From the NCBI RefSeq assembly GCF_000621325.1, contig NZ_JHYQ01000037.1:1-41504 (forward strand): DNA of 41,504 bases, read 5' to 3'. This stretch comes from Thiothrix lacustris DSM 21227. GTDB lineage: Bacteria; Pseudomonadota; Gammaproteobacteria; Thiotrichales; Thiotrichaceae. Below, piece after piece: positions 25,506-33,853 of the stretch. Both the position numbers and the translations under genes were made by a program. Within the stretch, counting starts at the first letter, position 1. Every line of letters starts with the position of its first letter. A model generated the notes under the pieces. That model was not told where the DNA came from. It ran no database searches and worked only from the letters and a program-made list of their open reading frames with translations.

Positions 25506-25739
25506 ATGAAAACCACTAAACTTGCCCTGTCACTGGGTACTATCATCGTCGCCAGCAGTGCACTTGCCGCGTGCAGCACCCCCGGCAGCTCGCCATTCTC
25601 GGCTAAAAGTGCCGATACCACGACGCAAGCAAAACCAGCAGATGGTAGCTGCGGAGCCAAGAAGGACGGCAGTTGCGGCGCGAAAAAAGACGCTAGCTGC
25701 GGAGCCAAGAAAGACGGCAGTTGCGGCGCGAAGAAATAA
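25506..25739 (+). CDS. small lipoprotein with four DGSCGAKK repeats
   Basis: A 77-residue protein with a lipoprotein signal (lipobox LAAC, Cys 23) followed by a short Ser/Thr/Ala linker. Residues 46-77 are four near-perfect eight-residue repeats D-(G/A)-S-C-G-A-K-K, encoded by 24-bp DNA repeats. Regular Cys-Gly repeats suggest copper or other soft-metal binding. The pattern recalls the EGKCG repeats of HvfA-type peptide precursors, which are modified by DUF692/DUF2063 partners, but no such partner is in the window. AAGGAG lies 8 bp upstream of the ATG at 25506. Confidence 0.8.
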   Translation: MKTTKLALSLGTIIVASSALAACSTPGSSPFSAKSADTTTQAKPADGSCGAKKDGSCGAKKDASCGAKKDGSCGAKK

Positions 25740-25752
25740 CGGCTGTGTGAAC

Positions 25753-26154
25753 TTATTTCGGGCAGGCGGCAAATTCGCAATGCGAGCCGCTGCGCCCTAC
25801 GTAGGTGACACCATCTGGGCATAATTTGGCTTCCATCGTACACATGACCTTGCCGACATTCTTGTCGTTGATGTTGATGGTGGCGACATCCGCCGGGCTT
25901 AGGGTGCGGCGGCTGGTTTCCGCGTTGGCGATGCCGCCGTACAGGATGGCGATGTCTCCAGCGCTGAGTTGCTGGTTGGCATCCTTATCCTGCACAGTTA
26001 CGCTGAACGGGCTGCTGGGTGTCAGGTTCAACAGGGTGCGCAGGTTGGTTTGCTGGCTGGCGTTTAGCGTCAGGTTTTGGGGCGGAGCAGGTGGCGTGGC
26101 GACGCAGGCGCTAAGGGTCAGGGCGGTAAGCAGGGTGGTGATGACTGTTTTCAT
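25753..26154 (-). CDS. lipoprotein with C-terminal Kazal-like Cys motif
   Basis: A 133-residue protein with a lipobox (LSAC, Cys 17). The middle is a short helical and beta region with DKDANQQLSAGD. The C-terminus holds four cysteines in VMCTMEAKLCPDGVTYVGR...CEFAACPK, a Kazal-like small disulfide motif common in bacterial secreted proteins. Function unknown. GAGGAG precedes the ATG. It converges on the Cys-repeat lipoprotein gene, 13 bp apart. Confidence 0.82.
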   Translation of the reverse strand: MKTVITTLLTALTLSACVATPPAPPQNLTLNASQQTNLRTLLNLTPSSPFSVTVQDKDANQQLSAGDIAILYGGIANAETSRRTLSPADVATININDKNVGKVMCTMEAKLCPDGVTYVGRSGSHCEFAACPK

Positions 26155-26298
26155 GGGGGTTCTCCTCGCGTGATAGGGGGCGTATCAAGTTTTGATTCGG
26201 TGGGGTGGGGATAGTTCACATAGTACTGACGATAACATTTATTCTACAATTGCTTGGAAATCGGACACCCTGCCCGTTGAACTTCCAAGGAACCTTTC

Positions 26299-26769
26299 AT
26301 GCACGTCGTCATCCTCACCGCTATCGTAGTCGCCGTTTTCACATTCCTGATGTTAAGGCGGTGGCGCAGCGCTAAACAGGAGGCGATGCCTGATAACCGT
26401 AGTAGTTATGAAGCTTTCGTCAATGCCGACGAGTTCGATGAGATGGTATTGAAAACCTCGCACAAAACGCCGGTAATGGTCGATTTCTATGCCGAATGGT
26501 GTGGCCCCTGTCGCGTGCTGACGCCACTATTGGCCGGATTCGCCGACGATTACCAAGGTGCATTCCTGCTGGCGAAAGTGGATGTGGACAAGAACCAGCA
26601 ACTGATGCAACGCTTCGATATTCGCGCCATGCCGACGGTCTTGCTGTTCCGTGACGGGGAATCTGTGGAACGTTTCACTGGGGCAAAACTCCCCCATAGT
26701 ATTCGCTACATCCTGACAAAACATGGTATTCACGCACCGAAAGCGGCATCAGGCGGGGAAGATGTGTAG
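26299..26769 (+). CDS. membrane-anchored thioredoxin-domain protein
   Basis: A 156-residue protein. Residues 2-20 form an N-terminal membrane anchor, and residues about 40-145 are a thioredoxin fold with the redox motif WCGPC at 67-71 and the cis-proline in AMPTVLLFRDG. With the positive residues RRWRSAK directly after the anchor, positive-inside reasoning would place the domain in the cytoplasm. A periplasmic side is not excluded. It would reduce or exchange disulfides. AAGGAA precedes the ATG. Confidence 0.92.
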   Translation: MHVVILTAIVVAVFTFLMLRRWRSAKQEAMPDNRSSYEAFVNADEFDEMVLKTSHKTPVMVDFYAEWCGPCRVLTPLLAGFADDYQGAFLLAKVDVDKNQQLMQRFDIRAMPTVLLFRDGESVERFTGAKLPHSIRYILTKHGIHAPKAASGGEDV

Positions 26770-26822
26770 GAGTAGTGGTGCAAAGTTTTAAGTCATGAGT
26801 AGCCGTTGTTCAGTAGGTTGTC

Positions 26823-27784
26823 TTATGCCAAAGGCACAAGCAACAAACTGATCGGCACAGCAAAAAACTGCCGTCCAGCCACCCGAAACGGCAACACCCG
26901 CTCCCCACTGTAAAACACCAACCCCGCCTCCAGCCTATCCCCCACAAACGCTGCCAACTGCGCCAACCCTCTGAAATCAGCCTCGCCCACCGATGCCGAA
27001 GCCTTGATTTCAATCCCGATCAGCTTGCCGCCGCTGCGTTCCAGCACAATATCCACCTCGTTTTTGCTGGTATCACGGAAGTGGTAAACACCAACTTCCT
27101 CCTCCGCCCAGCCCATGTGCTTGAAGCATTCCATCACGATAAAGCTTTTCAGCAGGTTGTCAAAAATGGCAGAAGTCGCCAGTTGCCGCGCTGTCTTAAT
27201 ACCGAGCAAATGGCAAGCCAGCCCGGTATCCACCATGTGCAGCTTCGGCATTCCCACGGTTTCGCGTTTTGCGCTGTTTTTCACAAACGGGGAAATACGC
27301 TTGATGATAAACATCCATTCCAACGCCTCGATATAAGAGCGGATGACTTGATCGTTTTGCGCCAAATCGTTGGCAACACTGGCATATTTCAGCAAATTGC
27401 CACTCAAGCCCGCGAGGTAAGGGATCAAGGCTTGCAGCTTGGCATGATATTCCCCTCGCGCCGCGTACAGCGTTTCAAAGTCCTTGAACAAACGCCCCTG
27501 AATGTAGGATTTGAACCAGATGGCTTTGCCGCGTGCGCTTTTACTTTGCACTTCCGGGTAGCCGCCATCCAGCAGGATTTGCGCCAGTTGTTCGCGCATG
27601 CCCGCTTGAGCGCTGGGGTGAGTTCCGGCGCATACTGGAATTCATCCAGCACCAAATTCTGCCCGGCAAAGGACTGGATAAAACCGTGGGGGTCATTGTG
27701 TGCCGCTGCCGCTACGGCTTCCTCATCCAGCGACAGGTATTGCATTCCACGCTCGGCGGCAATCATTTTGGCAAGCGTATGGAT
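26823..27784 (-). pseudogene. decayed DUF4143 ATP-binding protein
   Basis: Two frames together give fragments of a DUF4143 AAA ATPase. The upstream piece (27784 down to about 27598) reads TLAKMIAAERGMQYLSLDEE and LVLDEFQYAPEL, that is, the region just after Walker A through Walker B. The downstream piece (27599 to 26823, 258 residues) reads from LLDGGYPEV through a PD-(D/E)XK-like NEVDIVLER...GIEIKA. The roughly 90 residues normally between them are missing and the frame changes at the joint. The N-terminus with the complete Walker A is gone, with a stop codon just upstream. The 258-residue frame could still be translated but would lack ATPase activity. Confidence 0.8.
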
Positions 27785-27794
27785 TCCTCGTCAC

Positions 27795-27871
27795 CTTAAT
27801 ACGAGAAATACTAGACCTTAATACGAGTTTCAGGAACCCTTATCACGAGAAATCGGCGTGCTTAATACGAT
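27795..27871 (+). repeat. array of four CTTAATACGAG repeats on a 22-bp period
   Basis: CTTAATACGAG occurs at 27795-27805 and 27817-27827, CTTATCACGAG at 27839-27849, and CTTAATACGA at 27861-27870. The starts are exactly 22 bp apart each time, and the 11-bp spacers differ. Exact two-helical-turn phasing on one face suggests binding sites for a protein, such as a repressor, plasmid-type initiator or transposase (Tn7-like ends carry 22-bp repeats). The array begins about 10 bp from the broken end of the DUF4143 pseudogene. Confidence 0.85.
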
Positions 27872-27929
27872 TTTTTGATAAATTATTTCATAAAAATCAG
27901 ATTAATAGAAAATTTCTTTGCAAAAAGAG

Positions 27930-28439
27930 CTACTGCAACAACCACCGATTCGGATCAACATAAAACAGCTTGTTCCAAGCCTGCGGCACACTCGCGTTAT
28001 ACAGCCACGGTTGTGGGTAAGGCGTGCGGATGGCGTAATGCAAGTGCGGTGGCTTGCCCTTGGCATTGCCCGACGTGCCGACTGTACCCAGCGGTTCACC
28101 CGCTGTTACCCAGCGTAACGCTTGCGTATCAATGCGTTGCAGGTGCGCGTAATAATGCAAGCGCCATTTGCCACCCAGCACCAGCACGCTATTGCCGCCC
28201 ATGCTATCCACCCCGGTATGCACCACCAAGCCTTGGGTAGCCGCCAGCACGGGCGTGCCTTCCTTGGCGAAAATGTCGATGCCTTTGTGTGTGCCGGAAC
28301 GTCCCCACGGGTAATACCAGAACGATTGCGGGTTCCAGTCTGCCGCCGTCGCGCCGCTGACCGGGATGCGCGGCGTTTCGGGCAGTAATGCAACCGCCGC
28401 CACGAATGCTAGTAATAATGCCAGCAAGGTCTTTTTCAT
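27930..28439 (-). CDS. M23 family metallopeptidase (LytM-type)
   Basis: A 169-residue exported peptidase with an N-terminal hydrophobic signal or anchor (MKKTLLALLLAFVAAVALL). The zinc ligands are His 51 and Asp 55 in HKGIDI and His 134 in HLHYA, with His 132 as the catalytic partner. GTVGTSGNAKGKPPHLHYAI is the canonical lysostaphin-like block. It probably cuts cross-links in peptidoglycan in the periplasm. AAAGGA precedes the ATG. No EnvC-type coiled coil is present, so it is the short form. Confidence 0.93.
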   Translation of the reverse strand: MKKTLLALLLAFVAAVALLPETPRIPVSGATAADWNPQSFWYYPWGRSGTHKGIDIFAKEGTPVLAATQGLVVHTGVDSMGGNSVLVLGGKWRLHYYAHLQRIDTQALRWVTAGEPLGTVGTSGNAKGKPPHLHYAIRTPYPQPWLYNASVPQAWNKLFYVDPNRWLLQ

Positions 28440-28635
28440 TGCCTATCCTTTGCGTGCTTGTGTGTCTGCACAGCATAAGCGTAGGTTTTGCAGAAACACC
28501 TCAATCAATACGGAAAGTTTGTGCAGAGTTAGCCGTTTGTCGTTTAAACCGTTTTGGCTGGGCTTGCGTTGTTACTTTTCGGCTAAACAGGCAGACTACG
28601 CAGGTGAGTAATACGTCATGCTCAAGAAAGGAGTT

Positions 28636-29328
28636 TTCATGCTGACTGTCAAGATTGTTGAACCGCTTCAGGCCATCGAATGGTTGAAGTTCGGTTGGCG
28701 CATGTTCCGGGCGAATCCGGTGAATTGGGCGCTGATGGGGTTATTGTTTGGGGTGATTGTGCTGGTCTTAAGCATGTTGCCGTTTCTCGGTGGGGTGCTG
28801 CTGAATATGGCCGTGCCCTTGCTCACCGGCGGCATGTTGCTGGCCGTGAAAAATGCTCATGCGGGTAAGCAGACCGAAATTCCTGAGTTATTCAGTGCAT
28901 TCAAGGATGAAACCACCCGTTACCAGTTGTTGATGCTGGGCGCTTTGATGTTGGGCGCGGGTTTCGTCGCCGCTATCCTTAGCAAGCTGTTGGTGGGGGA
29001 TATGATCAGCATTGATGAGCTGACCGGGATGCCGATCTTCAATTTTGGTGGCAGTATACTGGTTTTCCTGTTGTTGGTTAGCTTGGGCATGGGGATGTTG
29101 TTCACCTATGCGCCTGCCTTGGTGGTGTTTAACGGCATGAGTGCGTTGGAAGCAGTGAAAGGCAGTTTCCAAGGTGCGTGGGCGAATGCGTTACCTTTCG
29201 TGGTATTTGCTTTGCTTTATATGGTGCTGGCGTTTGTGGCGTCGATTCCGATGATGTTGGGTTTTCTGGTGCTAATCCCGGTCATGATGGGAGCCGTTTA
29301 TGCCAGTTACAAGGATATTTTTAAATGA
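28636..29328 (+). CDS. BPSS1780-family membrane protein (second copy)
   Basis: About 230 residues and paralogous to the gene at 4785-5462. It shares the WLKFGWRMF start, a LPFLGG loop, a conserved GG(M/L)L segment before a charged cytoplasmic loop, and a VLIPVMMGAVYASYKDIF end. Five to six hydrophobic segments. The start at 28636 is supported by AAGGAG, and an in-frame ATG 18 bp upstream covers that site. It is coupled to the aldo/keto reductase gene, whose ATG overlaps its stop. Function unknown. Confidence 0.87.
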   Translation, partial: FMLTVKIVEPLQAIEWLKFGWRMFRANPVNWALMGLLFGVIVLVLSMLPFLGGVLLNMAVPLLTGGMLLAVKNAHAGKQTEIPELFSAFKDETTRYQLLMLGALMLGAGFVAAILSKLLVGDMISIDELTGMPIFNFGGSILVFLLLVSLGMGMLFTYAPALVVFNGMSALEAVKGSFQGAWANALPFVVFALLYMVLAFVASIPMMLGFLVLIPVMMGAVYASYKDIFK

Positions 29329-30122
29329 TGGAAAAACGTCCGGTAGCCGCTACCGGCATGGCAATCAGCCCGTTGGGGTTGGGCACGGTCAAATTCGGGC
29401 GTAATCAAGGCGTTAAATACCCACAGGGCTTTGAACTGCCTTCCGATCGAGAAGTGCGCGAATTGCTGGCGCTGGCCTTCGACCTTGGCATTAACCTGCT
29501 GGACACCGCACCCGCCTACGGTTTGAGCGAGGAACGTATCGGCAAACTGCTGCCGACTTCCCGCCACGAATGGGTGATCGAAACCAAGGTGGGCGAACAT
29601 TTCCGTGATGGCGAATCCAGTTTCGACTTCAGTGCAGCGGGCACGCGCCTCAGCGTGGAAAACAGTTTGCGCCTGCTGAAAACCGATTACCTCGACATGG
29701 TGCTGATCCATTCCGATGGCGATGATGTGCGCATTCTGCGTGAAGAGGCAGTGCTGGATACCTTGTTACACATGCGCGAGCAAGGCTGGGTGCGCTCGGT
29801 CGGCATTTCCTCGAAAACCGTGGAAGGTGGCTTGCTGGCCTATGAACTTGGTTGTGATGTGGTGATGGCGGCTTACAACCCGCTGTACACCGCCGAATTG
29901 CCGGTGCTGGAAGCCGCTGCTCAACAGGGCAAGGCCGTGCTGGTGAAAAAAGCCTTTGCCAGCGGGCATCTGGATAAATTCAGCGGTGCGAATCCTGTAG
30001 AACAGGCGCTGAGCTTTATCCTCGCACAAGCGGGCGCTACCAGCGTGGTGCTGGGAACGATCAACCCCAAACATTTGCGTGAGAACGTCGCGGTGGCGCT
30101 AGAGGTGTTAGGTGAGGCGTAG
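29325..30122 (+). CDS. aldo/keto reductase
   Basis: A 265-residue (beta/alpha)8 oxidoreductase with the full catalytic set Asp 60, Tyr 65, Lys 88 and His 129 (LLDTAPAYG, IETK, LIHSD). It reduces aldehydes or ketones with NADPH. The substrate is unknown. The C-terminal ATSVVLGTINPKHLREN is the usual NADP-binding end. It overlaps the BPSS1780 gene by 4 bp and the waaA start by 11 bp, so the three genes form one translational unit. Confidence 0.94.
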   Translation: MMEKRPVAATGMAISPLGLGTVKFGRNQGVKYPQGFELPSDREVRELLALAFDLGINLLDTAPAYGLSEERIGKLLPTSRHEWVIETKVGEHFRDGESSFDFSAAGTRLSVENSLRLLKTDYLDMVLIHSDGDDVRILREEAVLDTLLHMREQGWVRSVGISSKTVEGGLLAYELGCDVVMAAYNPLYTAELPVLEAAAQQGKAVLVKKAFASGHLDKFSGANPVEQALSFILAQAGATSVVLGTINPKHLRENVAVALEVLGEA

Positions 30123-31374
30123 TCTTTACACCGCGTTGATGTACCTGCTGTCGCCCCTCTTCATCCTGCGTCTGCTCTGGCGTAGCCGCGCCAACTCGGC
30201 ATATCGGCAGCGCCTCGCCGAGCGTTTTGGCTTTGGTACGGTGCGCGGTTCCTGTATCTGGCTGCACGCGGTATCCGTCGGGGAAACCATTGCCGCCCGC
30301 CCGTTGGTGGAACGTTTGCTGAAGGAGTTTCCCCAACACACGCTGCTGGTGACCACAACCACGCCCACGGGGTCGGATACGGTCAAGCGCCTGTTCGGTG
30401 AACGGGTCAAGCACTGTTATTTGCCTTACGATTTGCCGGGGTCGCTGGCGCGTTTGCTGGGCAGGGTGCAGCCTACGTTGTTGGTGGTGATGGAAACTGA
30501 AATCTGGCCGAATCTTTACGCTGCTTGCGCCCAACGCAATATTCCGCTGCTGTTGGCGAATGCACGGTTGTCGGAACGTTCGGTGCGTGGTTATGCGCGG
30601 CTGGGTCAGTTGGTGCGTGAAACGTTGGCAAACGTCAGTTTGATTGCGGCACGCGGCGGGCAAGATGCTTTTCATTTTCTACAACTCGGGGCTTATTCTG
30701 AACGGGTGGTGGTGTGTGGTAATATTAAGTTCGATTTGCAGGTTCCCGCTGGGCTGGTAGAACAAGGTCAGCAGTTACGCCAACAGTGGGGGGCAAGCCG
30801 TCCGGTGTGTGTCGCTGCTAGCACGCATCAGGGCGAAGATGAGATGATTCTGCGGGTGTTTGCCCGTTTGCGGGAAGTATTGCCGGACTTGCTCTTGATT
30901 GTGGTACCGCGTCACCCGGAACGCTTTGATGCTGTTGCTCGCCTATGTGCAGACAGCCACTTTCCCAGCGTGCGGCGCAGTACGGGCAGTGCCTTTGCTG
31001 CCGATACCGCTATTATTGTGGGTGATAGCATGGGGGAAATGTTGTTGTGGTATGCTTCCGCCACGCTGGCTTTTATTGGCGGCAGTCTCGTGGCGCATGG
31101 CGGGCATAACCCGCTCGAAGCCGCTGCTTTTGGCTTGCCAGTTGTTAGTGGCGTACACGTACATAATTTTGCTGACATCTTTCCACCCCTCTGTGAGGCT
31201 GGTGGCGCAAAATTGGTGGCGAATGAAACTGAACTGTATGCACAATTGCTGATGTGGTTGCAGCATAACAATCGGCACCAACAGGCTGGGGTTGCGGCTC
31301 ACACATTTTTTGAAAAAAATCAGGGTGCTTTGGATTGCCTAATGCAATCTGTACGCTATTTGATGAAATTATAA
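30112..31374 (+). CDS. waaA: 3-deoxy-D-manno-octulosonic acid (Kdo) transferase
   Basis: WaaA/KdtA transfers Kdo from CMP-Kdo to lipid IVA at the inner membrane. The 420 residues have the membrane-anchoring N-terminus (RRSLYTALMYLLSP), IWLHAVSVGE with the catalytic Glu near 58, TTTTPTGSDTVK, METEIWPNL, and the C-terminal GGSLVAHGGHNPLEAAAFG that binds the nucleotide sugar. I use the GTG at 30112, because starting at the ATG at 30139 would remove part of the conserved N-terminal anchor. With hldE it makes a second LPS-core function in the window. Confidence 0.96.
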   Translation: MRRSLYTALMYLLSPLFILRLLWRSRANSAYRQRLAERFGFGTVRGSCIWLHAVSVGETIAARPLVERLLKEFPQHTLLVTTTTPTGSDTVKRLFGERVKHCYLPYDLPGSLARLLGRVQPTLLVVMETEIWPNLYAACAQRNIPLLLANARLSERSVRGYARLGQLVRETLANVSLIAARGGQDAFHFLQLGAYSERVVVCGNIKFDLQVPAGLVEQGQQLRQQWGASRPVCVAASTHQGEDEMILRVFARLREVLPDLLLIVVPRHPERFDAVARLCADSHFPSVRRSTGSAFAADTAIIVGDSMGEMLLWYASATLAFIGGSLVAHGGHNPLEAAAFGLPVVSGVHVHNFADIFPPLCEAGGAKLVANETELYAQLLMWLQHNNRHQQAGVAAHTFFEKNQGALDCLMQSVRYLMKL

Positions 31375-31386
31375 AGAGGCTAAACG

Positions 31387-31779
31387 ATGAAATCACTGAC
31401 ACCTTTGCTGTTAGCCATGGCTATTGCGGCACTGACGTTGACCGCTTGTGGCGAGAAGCAAACCGATGCGGCTGCTACTCCAAATGAAACGGGTAAATCC
31501 GGGCAGGCAGTTGCGCCCAATTCACCACCAACAGCAACGCAAGATGCACAGGCCGCTAACGGCGAGCATTTGGGTAAGGCTATCCATGATGCCAATTGTA
31601 TCAGTTGCCATGATGCCGGTGTTTACACCCGTGCTGATCGCAAAATGACCGATTTTAATATGCTCGCCGCACAAGTACGTCGTTGTGATGCGAACCTTGG
31701 CACGAAACTGTTCGATGACGATATTGAGAAAGTAACCGAATACTTGAACGACACCTACTACAAATTCCCGAAATCCTAA
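31387..31779 (+). CDS. cytochrome c-type lipoprotein
   Basis: A 130-residue protein with a lipobox (LTAC, Cys 21), a Pro/Ala/Thr-rich linker and a small class I cytochrome c domain with one heme site, CISCH (71-75). The distal ligand is probably a methionine in RKMTDFNML (87 or 92). A further cysteine at 100 is unusual. It would carry electrons in the periplasm tethered to a membrane. AGAGG precedes the ATG. It lies 14 bp before the ferredoxin gene, so the two are probably cotranscribed. Confidence 0.9.
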   Translation: MKSLTPLLLAMAIAALTLTACGEKQTDAAATPNETGKSGQAVAPNSPPTATQDAQAANGEHLGKAIHDANCISCHDAGVYTRADRKMTDFNMLAAQVRRCDANLGTKLFDDDIEKVTEYLNDTYYKFPKS

Positions 31780-31793
31780 GTTAGCAACAGCCC

Positions 31794-32072
31794 ATGTCCT
31801 ATACCGTTACGATCCAGAATACCCCTTGGCGCTTTCAGGTGAATGCCGGTGAAACCGTGCTGCAAGCCGCTTTGCGTCAGGATATTCCGATGCCATGGGG
31901 GTGTGGGGGCGGTATTTGCGGCGTGTGCATGGGGCAAATCGTCTCGGGGGAAATGATTTACCCCGACGGCGAGCCGCTGGCCTTGTTTGAAGAAGATGCG
32001 GCAGCGGGCAAGGGGCTTTTTTGTGTTGGGGAGCCTGTTTCTGATTTGGTGCTGGATGTGCCGGAAATCTAG
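31794..32072 (+). CDS. plant-type 2Fe-2S ferredoxin
   Basis: A 92-residue protein with the four cluster cysteines at 37, 42, 45 and 77 (CGGGICGVC and LFCVG), the C-x4-C-x2-C ... C pattern of plant-type ferredoxins. It is cytosolic and carries one electron, but the partner is unknown. Its stop overlaps the stop of the convergent GDYXXLXY gene by a few bases. Confidence 0.94.
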   Translation: MSYTVTIQNTPWRFQVNAGETVLQAALRQDIPMPWGCGGGICGVCMGQIVSGEMIYPDGEPLALFEEDAAAGKGLFCVGEPVSDLVLDVPEI

Positions 32073-32560
32073 TCTAATCCACCAATGGTGTCTTTCCACG
32101 GCTTGCCGCTAATCAGCAAGTCGCGGATGGCGGCATTGCCTTGATCATCCACCGCCAACACCAGTTCACCTTGTCGGTCACGCACTTTGTCTTCCAGTAC
32201 TTGCGCATAAGCATCGGGGATGTAGAAACGCTCAATCCCTGCGCTAAATGCCCCATCGTTACACTGCCCATGAATGAATAGTGTGCAATCCGTTGGCAAT
32301 TCACCCGTTGGATAGAACCCTCGTTTAGGCTTCAGGCACACGCTGGCTGGCCCCTGCTGTTTGTCACAAGTTACTTCCACGCCGTAATCCACCCGATAAA
32401 TCAGGTAATGCCCGGAAAGCAAATCACGCGGGTCGAAACCACTGATAGGCAGGGTCACTGCCTCGCCGCTGTTACGCTGCACGCTTTTCAGGTAAGCACT
32501 GCCCGCCAGCGCCAGAATCGGTAATGCCAAGGCCACGACCAGCCAGAGTTTTCGGTTCAT
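32069..32560 (-). CDS. GDYXXLXY domain protein
   Basis: About 163 residues from the ATG at 32560 (MNRKLWLVV). An N-terminal membrane anchor is followed by a periplasmic domain with SGHYLIYRVDY, the variant here of the family's GDYxxLxY signature (Gly-Asp is Gly-His). It carries several cysteines. The family is of unknown function and is regularly found beside DUF2157 membrane proteins, as here. The gene overlaps the upstream DUF2157 gene by 4 bp. Confidence 0.88.
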   Translation of the reverse strand: MNRKLWLVVALALPILALAGSAYLKSVQRNSGEAVTLPISGFDPRDLLSGHYLIYRVDYGVEVTCDKQQGPASVCLKPKRGFYPTGELPTDCTLFIHGQCNDGAFSAGIERFYIPDAYAQVLEDKVRDRQGELVLAVDDQGNAAIRDLLISGKPWKDTIGGLD

Positions 32561-33753
32561 GCTTGTAACCCCGTTGTCCATGCCCGCAGACGCTCACGCG
32601 ACTTGTACCACAGCCAAGTCATACCAATGATCAAGCTGCCAGAAACGATCAGCCCCACGCCGGTGGCTGCCAGCCCGCCCATCGCCTGAAAGTACAGGAT
32701 TACAAAGCGCAGCCCGATCACAAACGTCACCAGATTGAAAGTATGCTGCCGCCCGCTATTTCCCGAATGCAGCGCATACAAGAACAGGATAGCGAGTGTC
32801 AGTAAGGGGGCGCGGATGTCATCTGCCTGCCAGAAACCGACCGTGGCATGTGCCTGTGAGCCGAACAGGCTGTAACGACTTTGTCCGCTAAACAGCCAAT
32901 CAGGGTGGAAATACAGCAGCAACAAACCTAGTGCGCTCAGCAATAACAGCTTGTTCAGCCAGCGATAATGACGGTGGGACAGGATTCCCAGCGCCAGCAA
33001 GCCCGCAGCAATATACGCAGGCACAAACCACGCTATTTGATACTCTGTCATTTCGCCGCCAGAACGCGCAATGTCGATTGCTGCCAGTGCAATCATCGCG
33101 GTAATCTGGAACCAGAAATACAAGCTGGTGCTAAAGCCGCGCAAGGTTTTCACTGGAAACGTGGCGTAATACAACGTGGCGGAGAGCAAGGGAGCCAGCA
33201 GCAACACCGCTGGCAAGGCTTTCCAGTGTTGCCAGATGTCAGGGATGGTGAAATCCACCAGACTCCACACTAGGCCTTGCAGCAATAAGGTTACCCAGAA
33301 AAAGCGCGTAAACAGGCTGCGGGCAAACAAACTGAGCAAAAACGTAATTGCCGCCCAGAACAGCAGCGCGTGATACCACTGCCCGCCAAGGTGGAAAATT
33401 TGCGAAATCAAGCCGATACTCGCCAGGCACAGCAACATGAAACCCACCAGCAGCACTTCAAACCATACCCCGTGGCGGCGGTTGGGGTATTGCCAGAAAA
33501 CACCCACTGCCAATACGAATAGCAGCGAAAAATCTATCCCAAGCTTGGTGCTATCGGTGATGTTAGCCCAGTTCGCTGCAATCAACGAAATGACGCCCAG
33601 CCCGATAATCACAGCACCGAGTATCATGAAACTGTACAGCCAGCCGTTCGAACGCGGTTGGTTTTCAGTCTCAAAAGCACTGATAGCCGCGTATTGGTCT
33701 GGTGTGATTAGCCCGGCTTGAAGCCATTGGTTAAGTTTAGTGAGGGTATTCAT
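32557..33753 (-). CDS. DUF2157 membrane protein
   Basis: A 398-residue protein. The N-terminal 35 residues are a soluble helical segment (LNQWLQAGLITPDQYAAI), the DUF2157 hallmark, followed by about eleven hydrophobic segments. It is translationally coupled to the GDYXXLXY gene (ATGA-type overlap), and the two probably form a membrane complex of unknown role. The usual third partner, a DUF4401 protein, is absent or merged into this longer protein. It is divergent from the Mla-type operon. Confidence 0.9.
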   Translation of the reverse strand: MNTLTKLNQWLQAGLITPDQYAAISAFETENQPRSNGWLYSFMILGAVIIGLGVISLIAANWANITDSTKLGIDFSLLFVLAVGVFWQYPNRRHGVWFEVLLVGFMLLCLASIGLISQIFHLGGQWYHALLFWAAITFLLSLFARSLFTRFFWVTLLLQGLVWSLVDFTIPDIWQHWKALPAVLLLAPLLSATLYYATFPVKTLRGFSTSLYFWFQITAMIALAAIDIARSGGEMTEYQIAWFVPAYIAAGLLALGILSHRHYRWLNKLLLLSALGLLLLYFHPDWLFSGQSRYSLFGSQAHATVGFWQADDIRAPLLTLAILFLYALHSGNSGRQHTFNLVTFVIGLRFVILYFQAMGGLAATGVGLIVSGSLIIGMTWLWYKSRERLRAWTTGLQA

Positions 33754-33853
33754 AGCGTGGATGGTTGCAGGTTTCGTTAGCTATCACAAGTTTGGTTTTA
33801 GTTGTTTGATCAAAACGGTGGGAGCCATCCCCGGAAGCAGGCACAATAGCAGT

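Noticed and set aside
25640-25737. 24-bp DNA repeats considered as a repeat array or CRISPR
   Set aside because: They are codon repeats of a lipoprotein reading frame without spacers.
27081-27821. 246-codon plus-strand frame opposite the DUF4143 pseudogene
   Set aside because: The minus strand carries recognisable DUF4143 motifs, and this frame is a shadow of them.
27795-27871. 22-bp periodic array considered as a CRISPR
   Set aside because: Repeat units are only 11 bp with 11-bp spacers, much shorter than CRISPR repeats, and no cas genes are present.
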